In this document: positions 17,665 to 26,000 of the stretch, piece by piece
How positions within the stretch are numbered: the first letter of the stretch is position 1
Layout: each line of letters starts with the position of its first letter
From: Micromonospora cremea
GTDB lineage: Bacteria; Actinomycetota; Actinomycetes; Mycobacteriales; Micromonosporaceae
Assembly (NCBI RefSeq): GCF_900143515.1
Contig: NZ_FSQT01000002.1
Coordinates: 186,001-250,000 of the forward strand
Direction: 5' to 3'
DNA: 64,000 nt
Position numbers and translations under genes: made by a program
The notes under the pieces: model-generated
Seen by the model: only the letters and a program-made list of their open reading frames with translations
What the model was told of the DNA's origin: nothing
Databases searched by the model: none

Positions 17665-17682
17665 TATCGACTTGGTCGACAA
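17665..17682. promoter_or_regulatory. Candidate Rrf2 operator upstream of the TauE gene
   Basis: The sequence TATCGACTTGGTCGACAA holds a perfect inverted repeat TCGAC-TTG-GTCGA. It lies between the Rrf2-type gene and the exporter gene, about 30 bases before the chosen start. Rrf2 family members bind dyads of this size. Confidence 0.5.
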
Positions 17683-17737
17683 TGCGGCACGGGGCGGGCC
17701 GGGTCAAGTGCCCGATCGGTGGATGGGACGCCGGCGG

Positions 17738-18202
17738 TCAGATCCAGGCGCGCGGATCGGCGGCCAGCTCGGTGACCCGGGCGGGCAGCGCGTTCGCGGC
17801 CACGTCGCCGACGCTGACCAGCTCCAGGATCTCGCGCTCGCTGGCTCGCAGCGCGATCCAGACCTCCTGCAGCGCGCGGGCCGGGCCGTGATAGCCGAGC
17901 GTCTCCGGACGCTGCCCGCGTACGTGCGCGAGCGGCCCGTCGATCACCCGGATCACCTCCGCGAGGGAGATCTCCTCGGCCGGACGGGCCAGCCAGTAGC
18001 CGCCCTCCGGACCCCGCTGGGCGTGCACGATGCCGCCCCGGCGCAGCTGGAGCAGGATGCTCTCCAGGAACTTCGGCGGAATCTCCTGGGCACGGGCGAT
18101 CTGGTCGGCCGTGACCGGCCGGCCCCGCCCGGGGCCGCTGGCCTTTGCGGCGAGCTCGGCGGCCGCGCGAAGGGCGTAGTCGACCCGAGCGGAGAGACGC
18201 AT
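17738..18202 (-). CDS. Rrf2 family transcriptional regulator
   Basis: The product has 154 residues. The N-terminal winged helix has the Rrf2 signature: R-L-S-A-R-V-D-Y-A-L-R-A, then I-P-P-K-F-L-E-S-I-L-L-Q-L-R-R-G-G, followed by R-G-P-E-G-G-Y-W-L-A-R-P. The protein has no cysteine at all, so unlike IscR or NsrR it cannot hold an iron-sulfur cluster. It resembles the cysteine-metabolism repressor CymR in this respect. The next gene is a TauE exporter with a dyad upstream, which makes a sulfur-linked signal plausible. TAACCT lies 7 bases before the ATG, suggesting a leaderless message. Confidence 0.88.
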   Translation of the reverse strand: MRLSARVDYALRAAAELAAKASGPGRGRPVTADQIARAQEIPPKFLESILLQLRRGGIVHAQRGPEGGYWLARPAEEISLAEVIRVIDGPLAHVRGQRPETLGYHGPARALQEVWIALRASEREILELVSVGDVAANALPARVTELAADPRAWI

Positions 18203-18471
18203 GTCGGCAAGGTTAGCCCGCTGGTCAGCCGGCTGGACGGGCGGCCCTCGGCCGATCGGCCACGCATCGACGAAAAGCCGGCCTGCTCATGTCTCGTCCG
18301 GGAGGCATTCGAGGACGGGTGAAGTGCGTCATGATCCGCCGCACGGTGGGCCCCGAAAAGCTGTTCCGAGGCGTCCTTATGCTGGGCGGGGAGTACGGCT
18401 GTCGGACCTTTGCGCGGGCTCCATCAGCACATTGATGAACACCCGGGTCCGACTCGGGGGGAAGGCACACG

Positions 18472-19140
18472 ATGACCGATATCGCGACCCGCACCTGGGA
18501 TGGCATGACCATCCCGGTCGCCGGCACCTATCGTCTCGATCAGGCGCACAAGCGGATCGGTTTCCTGTCGCGGCACATGATGGTGAGCCCGGTGCGGGGT
18601 GAATTCGCCGAGGCGACCGCGCAGATCTTCGTGGCGGAGGACCCACTGCTCTCCTCGGTGACCGCCACCATCGAGACCGCGAGCATCACCACCGGCAGCA
18701 TCGACCGGGACACGCACCTGAAGAGTGCCGATTTCCTCGACGTGGAGCGCTATCCCACGCTTGAATATCGAAGCACGGGTATCAGTCGGCAGGGCAGCGA
18801 GGACCCGATCTTCTACTGGGCCCGCTTGCGAAAGCATCGACTCGCCGGACGAGGCAGAAGTCACAATCTCCCACCGCAGTCGGACCCGGCACCCGGACGA
18901 TTCGTGCTCACCGGCGAGTTGACGGTGAAGGGCATCACCCGGGTGGTCGACCTTCGGGTGAATTTCGGCGGCGCTCGGCGCGATCCGTACGGACAGAACA
19001 TCTTCGGATTCAGCGCGACGGCGGAAATCAACCGCGAGGACTACGGCCTGCTCTGGAATGTCGCGCTGGAAAGTGGCGGAGTTCTGGTCGGAAAGACCGT
19101 CCAGATCGAGATCGCCGGCGAGGGCATCCACCAACCCTGA
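18472..19140 (+). CDS. YceI family protein
   Basis: The product has 222 residues and a YceI-like lipocalin fold predicted to bind isoprenoid chains. It starts with G-T-Y-R-L-D-Q-A-H-K-R-I-G-F and has the middle strand D-T-H-L-K-S-A-D-F-L-D-V-E-R-Y-P and a late G-E-L-T-V-K-G-I-T-R-V-V. A stretch of about 30 residues (roughly 120-150), rich in Arg, His and Pro, is inserted between the usual strands. It has no signal peptide and so acts inside the cell. GGGGGAAGG lies 7 bases before the ATG. The 269-base upstream gap has TTATGCT near 18378 as a possible -10. Confidence 0.88.
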   Translation: MTDIATRTWDGMTIPVAGTYRLDQAHKRIGFLSRHMMVSPVRGEFAEATAQIFVAEDPLLSSVTATIETASITTGSIDRDTHLKSADFLDVERYPTLEYRSTGISRQGSEDPIFYWARLRKHRLAGRGRSHNLPPQSDPAPGRFVLTGELTVKGITRVVDLRVNFGGARRDPYGQNIFGFSATAEINREDYGLLWNVALESGGVLVGKTVQIEIAGEGIHQP

Positions 19141-19170
19141 TCCGCCCGGCGCTCATCGATGCGACTGCGC

Positions 19171-19195
19171 CCGGCGGGACGGCCGCCCCCGCCGG
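19171..19195. terminator. Bidirectional terminator between YceI and tesB
   Basis: CCGGCGGG (19171-19178) pairs with CCCGCCGG (19188-19195) around a 9-base loop, between two convergent genes. Confidence 0.5.
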
Positions 19196-19243
19196 ACGCA
19201 GCCTGTGCTCAGAGGTGCGTGCCTGGCGGGGATGACGGCAGCC

Positions 19244-20128
19244 TCAGGCGCCGACGCGGCGCAGCAGGCCCTCCTGCACGGCGCTGGCGATCTGCCGGCC
19301 GTCGGTGGTGAACATCCGGCCGGTGGCCAACCCCCGGGCGCCGGACGCCGACGGGCTCCAGCAGTCGTAGAGGAACCACTCGTCGGCCCGGAACGGCCGG
19401 TGGAACCAGAGCGCGTGATCGAGGCTCGCGCCGACCACCCCGCCCGGCCCCCACACCTCGCCGTGCACGGAGAGCACCGAGTCCAGCAGGGTGAGGTCCG
19501 AGGCGTAGGTGAGCGCGCAGGCGTGCAGCAGCGGATCGTCCGGCAGCTTGCCGTCGATGCGCATCCAGACCCGCTGGTGCGGGTCGGCGGGACGGTCGCC
19601 GGGACGGACCCAGCCCGGCTCGCCGACGTAGCGCACGTCGATCGGGCGCGGAATCTGACCCCAGATGCCCAGCCGCTCCGGGTAGCGGGACAGCCGGTCG
19701 GTCATCGTCGGCACGTCCTGCGGGGCGGGCACGTCCGGCGGGGCCGGCGCCTGGTGGTCCAGCCCCTCCTCGGCCCGATGGAACGACGCCGACATGAAGA
19801 AGATCGGCTTGTCGTGCTGGAGCGCGACCGCGCGGCGGACCGAGAAGGACCGGCCGTCGCGGATGTTCTCCACCTGGTACTCGATCGGTTCGACCGGGTC
19901 GCCGGGGCGGACGAAGTAGCCGTGCAGGGAGTGCACGAACCGCTCCGGGTCGACCGTGCGGCCGGCGGCGACCAGCGCCTGGCCGGCGACCTGGCCGCCG
20001 TACACCCGCTGCGGGCCGACCGGGGGGCTCATGCCCCGAAAGGTCATCTCCCCGGTCGGGTCGAGGTCCAGGACCTCCAACAGCTGGTCCACCGCGGCCT
20101 GGCCGACCGCGACCCGGCCGTCGCTCAC
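19244..20128 (-). CDS. tesB: Acyl-CoA thioesterase II (TesB)
   Basis: The product has 294 residues and a double hot-dog fold. It has the start V-D-Q-L-L-E-V-L-D-L-D, then F-R-G-M-S-P and R-V-Y-G-G-Q-V-A-G-Q-A-L. In the second half it has Y-A-S-D-L-T-L-L-D-S (catalytic Asp), H-A-L-W-F-H-R-P-F, and A-S-A-V-Q-E-G-L-L-R (catalytic Gln). These are the Asp/Thr/Gln features of medium- and long-chain acyl-CoA thioesterases. The GTG start overlaps the pyk stop as GTGA, so the two genes are co-translated. Confidence 0.93.
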   Translation of the reverse strand: MSDGRVAVGQAAVDQLLEVLDLDPTGEMTFRGMSPPVGPQRVYGGQVAGQALVAAGRTVDPERFVHSLHGYFVRPGDPVEPIEYQVENIRDGRSFSVRRAVALQHDKPIFFMSASFHRAEEGLDHQAPAPPDVPAPQDVPTMTDRLSRYPERLGIWGQIPRPIDVRYVGEPGWVRPGDRPADPHQRVWMRIDGKLPDDPLLHACALTYASDLTLLDSVLSVHGEVWGPGGVVGASLDHALWFHRPFRADEWFLYDCWSPSASGARGLATGRMFTTDGRQIASAVQEGLLRRVGA

Positions 20129-21573
20129 TGCAGCGCCCGTGCCGACGCCGCGTCGACGAGCGACCCGAGCTGGTGGACGCGCAGCGTGTTGGTCGAGCCG
20201 GGGGTGCCGGGCGGGCTGCCTGCCACGATCACCACGTAGTCGCCCGGGTTGGCCCGGTTGAGCCCGAGCAGCGCCTGGTCGACCTGGCGGAACATGTCGT
20301 CGGTGTGCTCGACGAACGGCATCAGGAAGGTCTCCACGCCCCAGGTCAGGGCGAGCTGGCTGCGCACCTCGGGGACCGGGGTGAAGGCCAGCAACGGAAG
20401 ATCGCAGTGCAGCCGGGACAGCCGCCGGACGGTGTCACCGGTCTGCGAGAAGGCGACGAGCGCCTTGGCGTTGATGGCCCGGGCGATCGACGAGGCGGCG
20501 ACGGTGAGCGCGCCGCCGTGCGTACGGGGGTCGTGCTGCAACCGGGGCACCCCGATCGAGCCGGCCTCGGTGGTCGTCACGATCTTGGCCATGGTGCTGA
20601 CGGTCAGCACCGGGTACTTGCCGACGCTGGTCTCGCCGGAGAGCATCACCGCGTCCGCGCCGTCGAGCACCGCGTTGGCCACGTCGGAGGCCTCCGCCCG
20701 GGTGGGGCGGGAATTCTCGATCATGGAGTCGAGCATCTGGGTGGCCACGATGACCGGCTTGGCGTTCTCCCGGCACAGCTGCACGGCCCGCTTCTGCACC
20801 AGCGGGACCTCATCCAGCGGCATCTCGACGCCGAGGTCGCCGCGGGCCACCATGACACCGTCGAAGGCCAGCACGATGGCCTCCAGGTGGTCCACCGCCT
20901 CCGGCTTCTCCACCTTGGCCAGCACCGGGCGGAACACGCCCTCCTCGGCCATGATGCCGTGCACGAGCTTGATGTCCTCGGCCGAGCGGACGAACGAGAG
21001 GGCGACCAGGTCGACCCCGAGCCCCAGGGAGAAGCGCAGGTCCTCGGCGTCCTTCTCCGACATGGCGGGCACGCTGACCGCCACGTTGGGCAGCGAGATG
21101 CCCTTGTTGTTGGAGACCGGCCCGCCCTCGGTGACCAGGCAGCGGATGTCGTTGCCGGTGACGTCGGTGACCTCGACGGCGACGCGGCCGTCGTCGATCA
21201 GCAGCCGGTCACCGGGCTTCACCTCCTGCGGCAGCTTGCGATAGGTGCAGGAGACCCGCTCCTTGGTGCCGATGATGTCGTCGCCGGTGATCACGACCGA
21301 GTCGCCGGTGCGCCACTCGTGCGGGCCGTCGGCGAACTTGCCGAGCCGGATCTTGGGACCCTGGAGGTCGGCGAGGATGGCCACCGGCTTGCCGGCCGCC
21401 TCGGACGCCTCCCGGACCAGTCGGTAGACCGCCTCGTGGTCAGCGTGGCTGCCGTGGCTGAAGTTCAGCCTCGCCACGTTCATGCCGGCCTCGACGAGAC
21501 CCCGGATGCGCTCCGGGGACGAGGTGGCGGGACCAAGAGTGCAGACGATCTTCGCGCGGCGTGTCACGCCCAT
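20125..21573 (-). CDS. pyk: Pyruvate kinase
   Basis: This cytoplasmic glycolytic enzyme converts phosphoenolpyruvate and ADP to pyruvate and ATP. It has 482 residues, the usual length. It begins with R-R-A-K-I-V-C-T-L-G-P-A-T, has the barrel sequence V-A-R-L-N-F-S-H-G, and the active-site block L-A-K-V-E-K-P-E-A-V with A-R-G-D-L-G-V-E-M-P. The later Q-M-L-D-S-M-I and the C-terminal allosteric domain are intact. AAGGAGAG (21583-21590) lies about 9 bases before the ATG. It is followed directly by tesB in one operon, joining central carbon and fatty acyl metabolism. Confidence 0.96.
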   Translation of the reverse strand: MGVTRRAKIVCTLGPATSSPERIRGLVEAGMNVARLNFSHGSHADHEAVYRLVREASEAAGKPVAILADLQGPKIRLGKFADGPHEWRTGDSVVITGDDIIGTKERVSCTYRKLPQEVKPGDRLLIDDGRVAVEVTDVTGNDIRCLVTEGGPVSNNKGISLPNVAVSVPAMSEKDAEDLRFSLGLGVDLVALSFVRSAEDIKLVHGIMAEEGVFRPVLAKVEKPEAVDHLEAIVLAFDGVMVARGDLGVEMPLDEVPLVQKRAVQLCRENAKPVIVATQMLDSMIENSRPTRAEASDVANAVLDGADAVMLSGETSVGKYPVLTVSTMAKIVTTTEAGSIGVPRLQHDPRTHGGALTVAASSIARAINAKALVAFSQTGDTVRRLSRLHCDLPLLAFTPVPEVRSQLALTWGVETFLMPFVEHTDDMFRQVDQALLGLNRANPGDYVVIVAGSPPGTPGSTNTLRVHQLGSLVDAASARALQ

Positions 21574-21640
21574 CAGGCTAGTCTCTCCTTCGAGTCGGAC
21601 TCGGGGCCGACCCCTTGCAGGCAGCGGAACAATTGTCCAA

Positions 21641-21659
21641 CGACGCGCGGTGCGCGTCG
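21641..21659 (-). terminator. Hairpin downstream of the FAD oxidase remnant
   Basis: CGACGCGC pairs with GCGCGTCG around GGT. On the minus strand the hairpin is followed by TTGG and an AT-rich stretch. It lies 113 bases after the remnant's stop, upstream of pyk. Confidence 0.4.
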
Positions 21660-21772
21660 GGCCGGCGGGCGGAACCGCACCGGGAACGTTGTGGCGACGG
21701 GCAACGGCGACCGCGCGCCGGGAATCGTACGCCTCCGCTGGCACGCACCGTCCGGGTGCTCCCGGCGGCGGC

Positions 21773-22455
21773 TCACCCGGAGCCCTCCGACGGCGGCAGG
21801 GTGGGCACGGCGGTGAGCAGGTCACGGGGGTCGTAGCGCCGCTTGGCCCGGCGCAGCCGCGCCCAGTTCGCGCCGTAGGCCAGCCGGACGCGGTCGGTCT
21901 CCTGCGGGGCGAGCAGGTTCGGGTAGCCACCGGGCAGGGCGTGCGGGGCGAGCGCCGCCGAGATGCGCTCGGCCCAGTCCCGGTGCGGCCCGACCACTCC
22001 ACCCGGCGCCCACACGGCGATCACCTCTGTCAACAGGTGATCGGCGCGCAGGCCGAACGCCGTGTCGGCGAGCCGTACCCGGCTGGCCGCGCCGTGGAAG
22101 TGGTGCAGGGCCAGCGCGGAGAACGGCGAGCTGACCTGCCGGGCGGCGTCGACCAGCGCGTCCACCGCGTCGTCGGTGAGCGCGGGCAACCAGTGGGTTC
22201 GCAGCAGGTAGTGGTTGCCGTCGACCATCCCGCCGTCGAACATCCGCAGCGCGTCCGCGTACGCCAGTGGGCCGACCTGGTCGACCAGCGGGTGCCCAGC
22301 GCCCGCAGCCGGTCCACCCACGGTCGCCCGGCGTCCAGGTCCGGGCCGCTGTAGAACGGGCAGACGAAGATCACCGGCTCGCCGGCGGGGCCGGGCAGGA
22401 AGCCGGCCATCACGGTCAGCTCGTCACGATAGCCGCCGATGCACCGGCCGGTCAG
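21773..22455 (-). pseudogene. Truncated and frameshifted FAD-linked (berberine-bridge type) oxidase
   Basis: The downstream part ends with Y-P-N-L-L-A-P-Q-E-T-D-R-V-R-L-A-Y-G and R-R-A-K-R-R-Y-D-P-R-D, which is the BBE domain of FAD-linked oxidases. The upstream part, read in another frame, gives D-E-L-T-V-M-A-G-F-L-P-G-P-A-G-E, the family's substrate domain. The frames meet in a run of C on the plus strand at 22295-22297, where restoring one missing base would rejoin them. The FAD-binding N-terminal half is absent, because the remnant starts right at the stop of the YciI gene. This is a decayed gene rather than a working enzyme, although the single-base shift alone could be a sequencing error. 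Confidence 0.75.
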
Positions 22456-22817
22456 CTTTCGGTCTTGGCCAGCGGAAACTCCAACGACCCGGCCGGGCAG
22501 AGGAACGTCAGCACGTCCACCCGGTAGAGCCCGGCCTGCACCGCCGGGTCGGCCTCCAGCACGCTGCGTACGTCGTCGACGCTGCCGGTGCGGGCCAGCC
22601 CGAAGCCGATCGGCGGGTCCGGATTGCGGGCCGGCCCGTCCACCGAGCCGGCGACCAGGATGATGCCCCGTTGCTGCAACGCCTGCATGTGCTCGGTGTG
22701 CTCGGCCTGCAACCGCTGCACGGTCTCGTTGGACAGGGCCCGTCCGGCTGCGCCGGGATAGATCACGATGCACTCGTAGGTGTCGAGCGCGAAGTCGACC
22801 TGCGGCACTCCCGCCAT
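22452..22817 (-). CDS. YciI-like (YCII) family protein
   Basis: The product has 121 residues. It has the ferredoxin-like YCII pattern, with the H-T-E-H-M pair, then I-L-V-A-G-S-V-D-G and a final L-T-F-L-C-P-A-G. The histidine and the aspartate in V-D-G are the conserved polar residues of the family, which includes small dehydrochlorinase-like and unknown proteins. GGAGGGAGCG sits just upstream of the ATG at 22817. Its stop coincides with the start of the decayed FAD oxidase, hinting that a deletion brought the two together. Confidence 0.85.
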   Translation of the reverse strand: MAGVPQVDFALDTYECIVIYPGAAGRALSNETVQRLQAEHTEHMQALQQRGIILVAGSVDGPARNPDPPIGFGLARTGSVDDVRSVLEADPAVQAGLYRVDVLTFLCPAGSLEFPLAKTES

Positions 22818-22963
22818 GGGCGCTCCCTCCGCCGTCGCGCCGGGTACGCACCAGCCCGGCTGCCCGAGCCGACGTCGCCGGCACGCGCCCAGCGTCGCAC
22901 GCCGACGGGGGTCATACCGCTCGCTCCGCCCAACTGCCCCCGGCTGGTCTCCGCGGGCCGGAT

Positions 22964-23017
22964 GTCAGGAAGGGCACCTTGCTAACGCCTGGTGTTGTAC
23001 AAGGGGCCCTTCCTGAC
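22964..23017. repeat. Intergenic palindromic repeat, copy B
   Basis: This 54-base element has 12-base perfect inverted ends (GTCAGGAAGGGC and GCCCTTCCTGAC) and a second internal palindrome AAGGGGCCCTT. It lies 9 bases past the stop of the TPR-CHAT gene. It matches copy A at 16588-16640 in end sequence and in the core AACGCC and GTGT. It can form a long hairpin and probably also acts as a terminator for the CHAT gene. Confidence 0.8.
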
Positions 23018-23025
23018 GGTGAGCT

Positions 23026-26000
23026 TCAGGGGCCGAGGTGGGCGTAGCCGGCCCAGGTGTCGGGGCGGTCGGGCAGGGCGGCGCGGAGCCGGCGGACCGA
23101 CCGGTGCAGGGCGACCGCCGCCCGGTCCGGTGCGATCCCGCCGGGCACCGCGAGGCCGGCGTACAGGTCGGCGCAGAGCCGTACGGTCAGCGCGTCCGAG
23201 ATGGACCAGAGCGCGCCGATGACGTGCCGGAACCCGGCGAGCTGGAACGCGGTGCCGAGGGTGAGCGCCTCGTCGGGCAGGGCCGCCCCGCCGCGCACGG
23301 TCTCGCAGGCGGACAGGACCGCCAGCGCGCCCGGCCGGCCGGCGGGGCGCCACAGGTCGCGGACGTGCAGCGGGCCGCTGGCCAGCGCGAGGTGCCCCCA
23401 GGCCGGGGCGCGCAGGTCCTGCGTGCCGTGGCAGGACAGGTGGGCGACCGGCTGGTCGGGCAGCGCGGCGAGCACGGCCGCCGGGGTGGCCGCCGGGCCG
23501 AGGAGCGAGCGGACCCGCGGCAGGTGCTGGCGGACGATCTCCTCCTCCTGCGCGACGCCGGGCAGGTCGGCCAGGCCGGGGGTCTGCGGCATGCCGACGA
23601 GCAGCGCCGAATCGACCGGCTCGGCCCGGGCCGGCACGCCGCGCCGGGCGCGCGCCAGCGCCCGCAGCGACGCGGTGTACGACGGCACCACCCGGTCCAG
23701 CACCCCGTCGCCGCCGTCGAGCGGGCCGGCCGCGTGCACCGGCAGCAGGGTGAGCAGCCCGGTCGGGCACCACCACAGCCGTGGCCAGTCCACGCCGGCG
23801 GCCGGTACGGCGCCGGACGAGGCGGTCGGCGCCGAGGCGGGCGCGGCGGCGTCGAGCACGGGTGCGGCGACGACCCGCCACAGCCAGTCCAGCGCCTGGC
23901 CGACCTCGGTCCGGGCCGCCAGCCGGCGGCGCTGCGCCGCGGGCTCCGGGCCGACCGGCCCCGCCGCCCCGGTGAGCACCGCGATCGCGGTCAGGAAGCC
24001 CGCCGTCCGGGTGACCAGCTCGGCCAGGGTCAGCCCGGGCAGCGGGACCACGGTGACCTGGCCGTCGGCGACCACCAGCGCGTCGCAGCGCCGCGCGGCC
24101 ACGTTGACCAACACCACCGGGCCACCGACCGCGGCCCGGGCCAGGGCGGCGAACGGTGGCGGGCGGAGGAAGTCGGCGAAACCGGGCCGGGCGCGGATCT
24201 CCGCGAGCAGCTCACGACGGCGCATGGCGAGGTCGTACCGCTGCTCGGCACGGCCGCCCGGACCGGCGGGCGCGAGCGCGGTGAATCCGTCGAGGGCGGC
24301 CTGGAGGTCGGCGAGCCGGTCCGCCAGCCGGGGCGACTGCGCGCGCAGTGCGGCCAGGTCGGCGCCCGCGTCGTGGGCCCGGGTCAGCAGGACGCCGCGG
24401 CCGTACTCGAGCAGCTCGACGGCGCGTTCCGGGCGGTCGACGGCGATGGCGACGGCCGCCGCGTCACTGGCCAACCCGGGGAACAGCCCGAGCAGACGGG
24501 CCTGGTCGTCGGTGTCCATGCCGTGCCAGGCCACCAGGTCGATCAGCTCGATCGCGGTGGCGTACCCGTCGAGCGCGGCCGGCAGGTCGCCGGCCGCGGC
24601 GGCGTGCTTCGCGTACCGACTCGCCGCCCTCGCCCGAAGCAGCGACGGCGCGGACTCCACCGCGGCGGCGGCGCGCAAGGCGGCGGTCGCCTCGGCCAGC
24701 GCGACGGGGGTGGCGACCGCCTCCAGGGCGGTGGCCAGGTTGCTCAGGCACATGGTGCGGGCGGGATGCTCGGCGGGCAGCGCGTCGACCGCCGCCCGGT
24801 TGGCCACCAGCATGGCGGCCGCGTCCGCCTCGTCGCGGAAGGCCCGGTAGCGCAGCAGCAGCGCGCTGCCGAGGTTGGTGTGGATCCGGTGCCGCTGCGC
24901 GCCGACCAACGGCTGGCTCTCGCCCAGCCACTGGAGGAGCCGGACCGCCTCGTTCAGCCCCGCCGGGTCGTCGTGCAGACGGTGCCGCAGCAGGTGGGCC
25001 AGGGCGAGGGTGGCGTGCGTCTGCACGTACTCGGTTGGCTCGGCTTCCCGTTCGGCCAGTTCGGCCGCCTCGCGCAGCGCGGTCACCGCGGCGTCGGCGT
25101 CCCGCGCGGCGCCGGCCCTGATCTGGTCGGCGGGCTGGCCGCCGGCGGGCAGCGCACCGTCCAGGGCAAGCTCCACCCGACGGTTCAACGCGGCGCCGTA
25201 GTTGTGCAGCGCCGGCAGCCGGTCCGGGTGCCCGGGCGGCGCGGTCCCGGTCGCCTGCGCCAGCACCTCAATCGCCTCGGTCAGGGTGGCCAGGTCCTGG
25301 GTCGAGGTGAACAGGGCCTGCAACACCAGGCCCAGGTTCGAGCGGTACGTGGGCAGCGCGGCGGCGTCCGGTGCGGCGGCGGCGACCGCGGCCCGCAGCG
25401 CCACGGCGGCCGCTTCCAGCAGCGCCGGCTCCCCCGCCAGGTCGGACAACTCGCGCAGGGTATTGCCCAGATTGTTGAGCACCTGATGGCGCAGCGGATC
25501 GGCGCGGGGCAGCAGTGACTCCGCCTCGGCCAGCGCGTCCCGGGCGGCCCGCAGTGCGCTCACCCCGCCCAGGTCGGCGTGCCCCCGGCCCAGCGCGTAC
25601 CCGAGTTCGGCGAGCCAGCGGGCCCGGTCGGCCGGTTCCCCGGCGGCGTCGACGCCCTCGCGCAGCAGCCGCACCGCCTCGGTGATGTCGCCGATCCGAC
25701 GCCGCCGCTCGTACCGGGTCACCAGCAGGCGGCCGACCGCGTGCCGCATCTCGTCCGGGTCCAGCCCACCGTGCGCCGACCGGGATCCGGCCGCCGCCCG
25801 GTACGCCTCGATCGCCGCGTCGAGGTCGGCCGGGACGCCGTCGGTCTCGTGCCGCTCCGCGAGCAGGGTCGCCAGGCTGGTCCGTGCCACGCCGGTCAGC
25901 TCCGGTTCGAGACCGCCGAACCCGGTCAACGCCGACCGGTACGCCTCGATCGCGGCATCCCGGTCGGCCGTCGCCCGGTCGCGCAGGAACCGTTCGGCGA

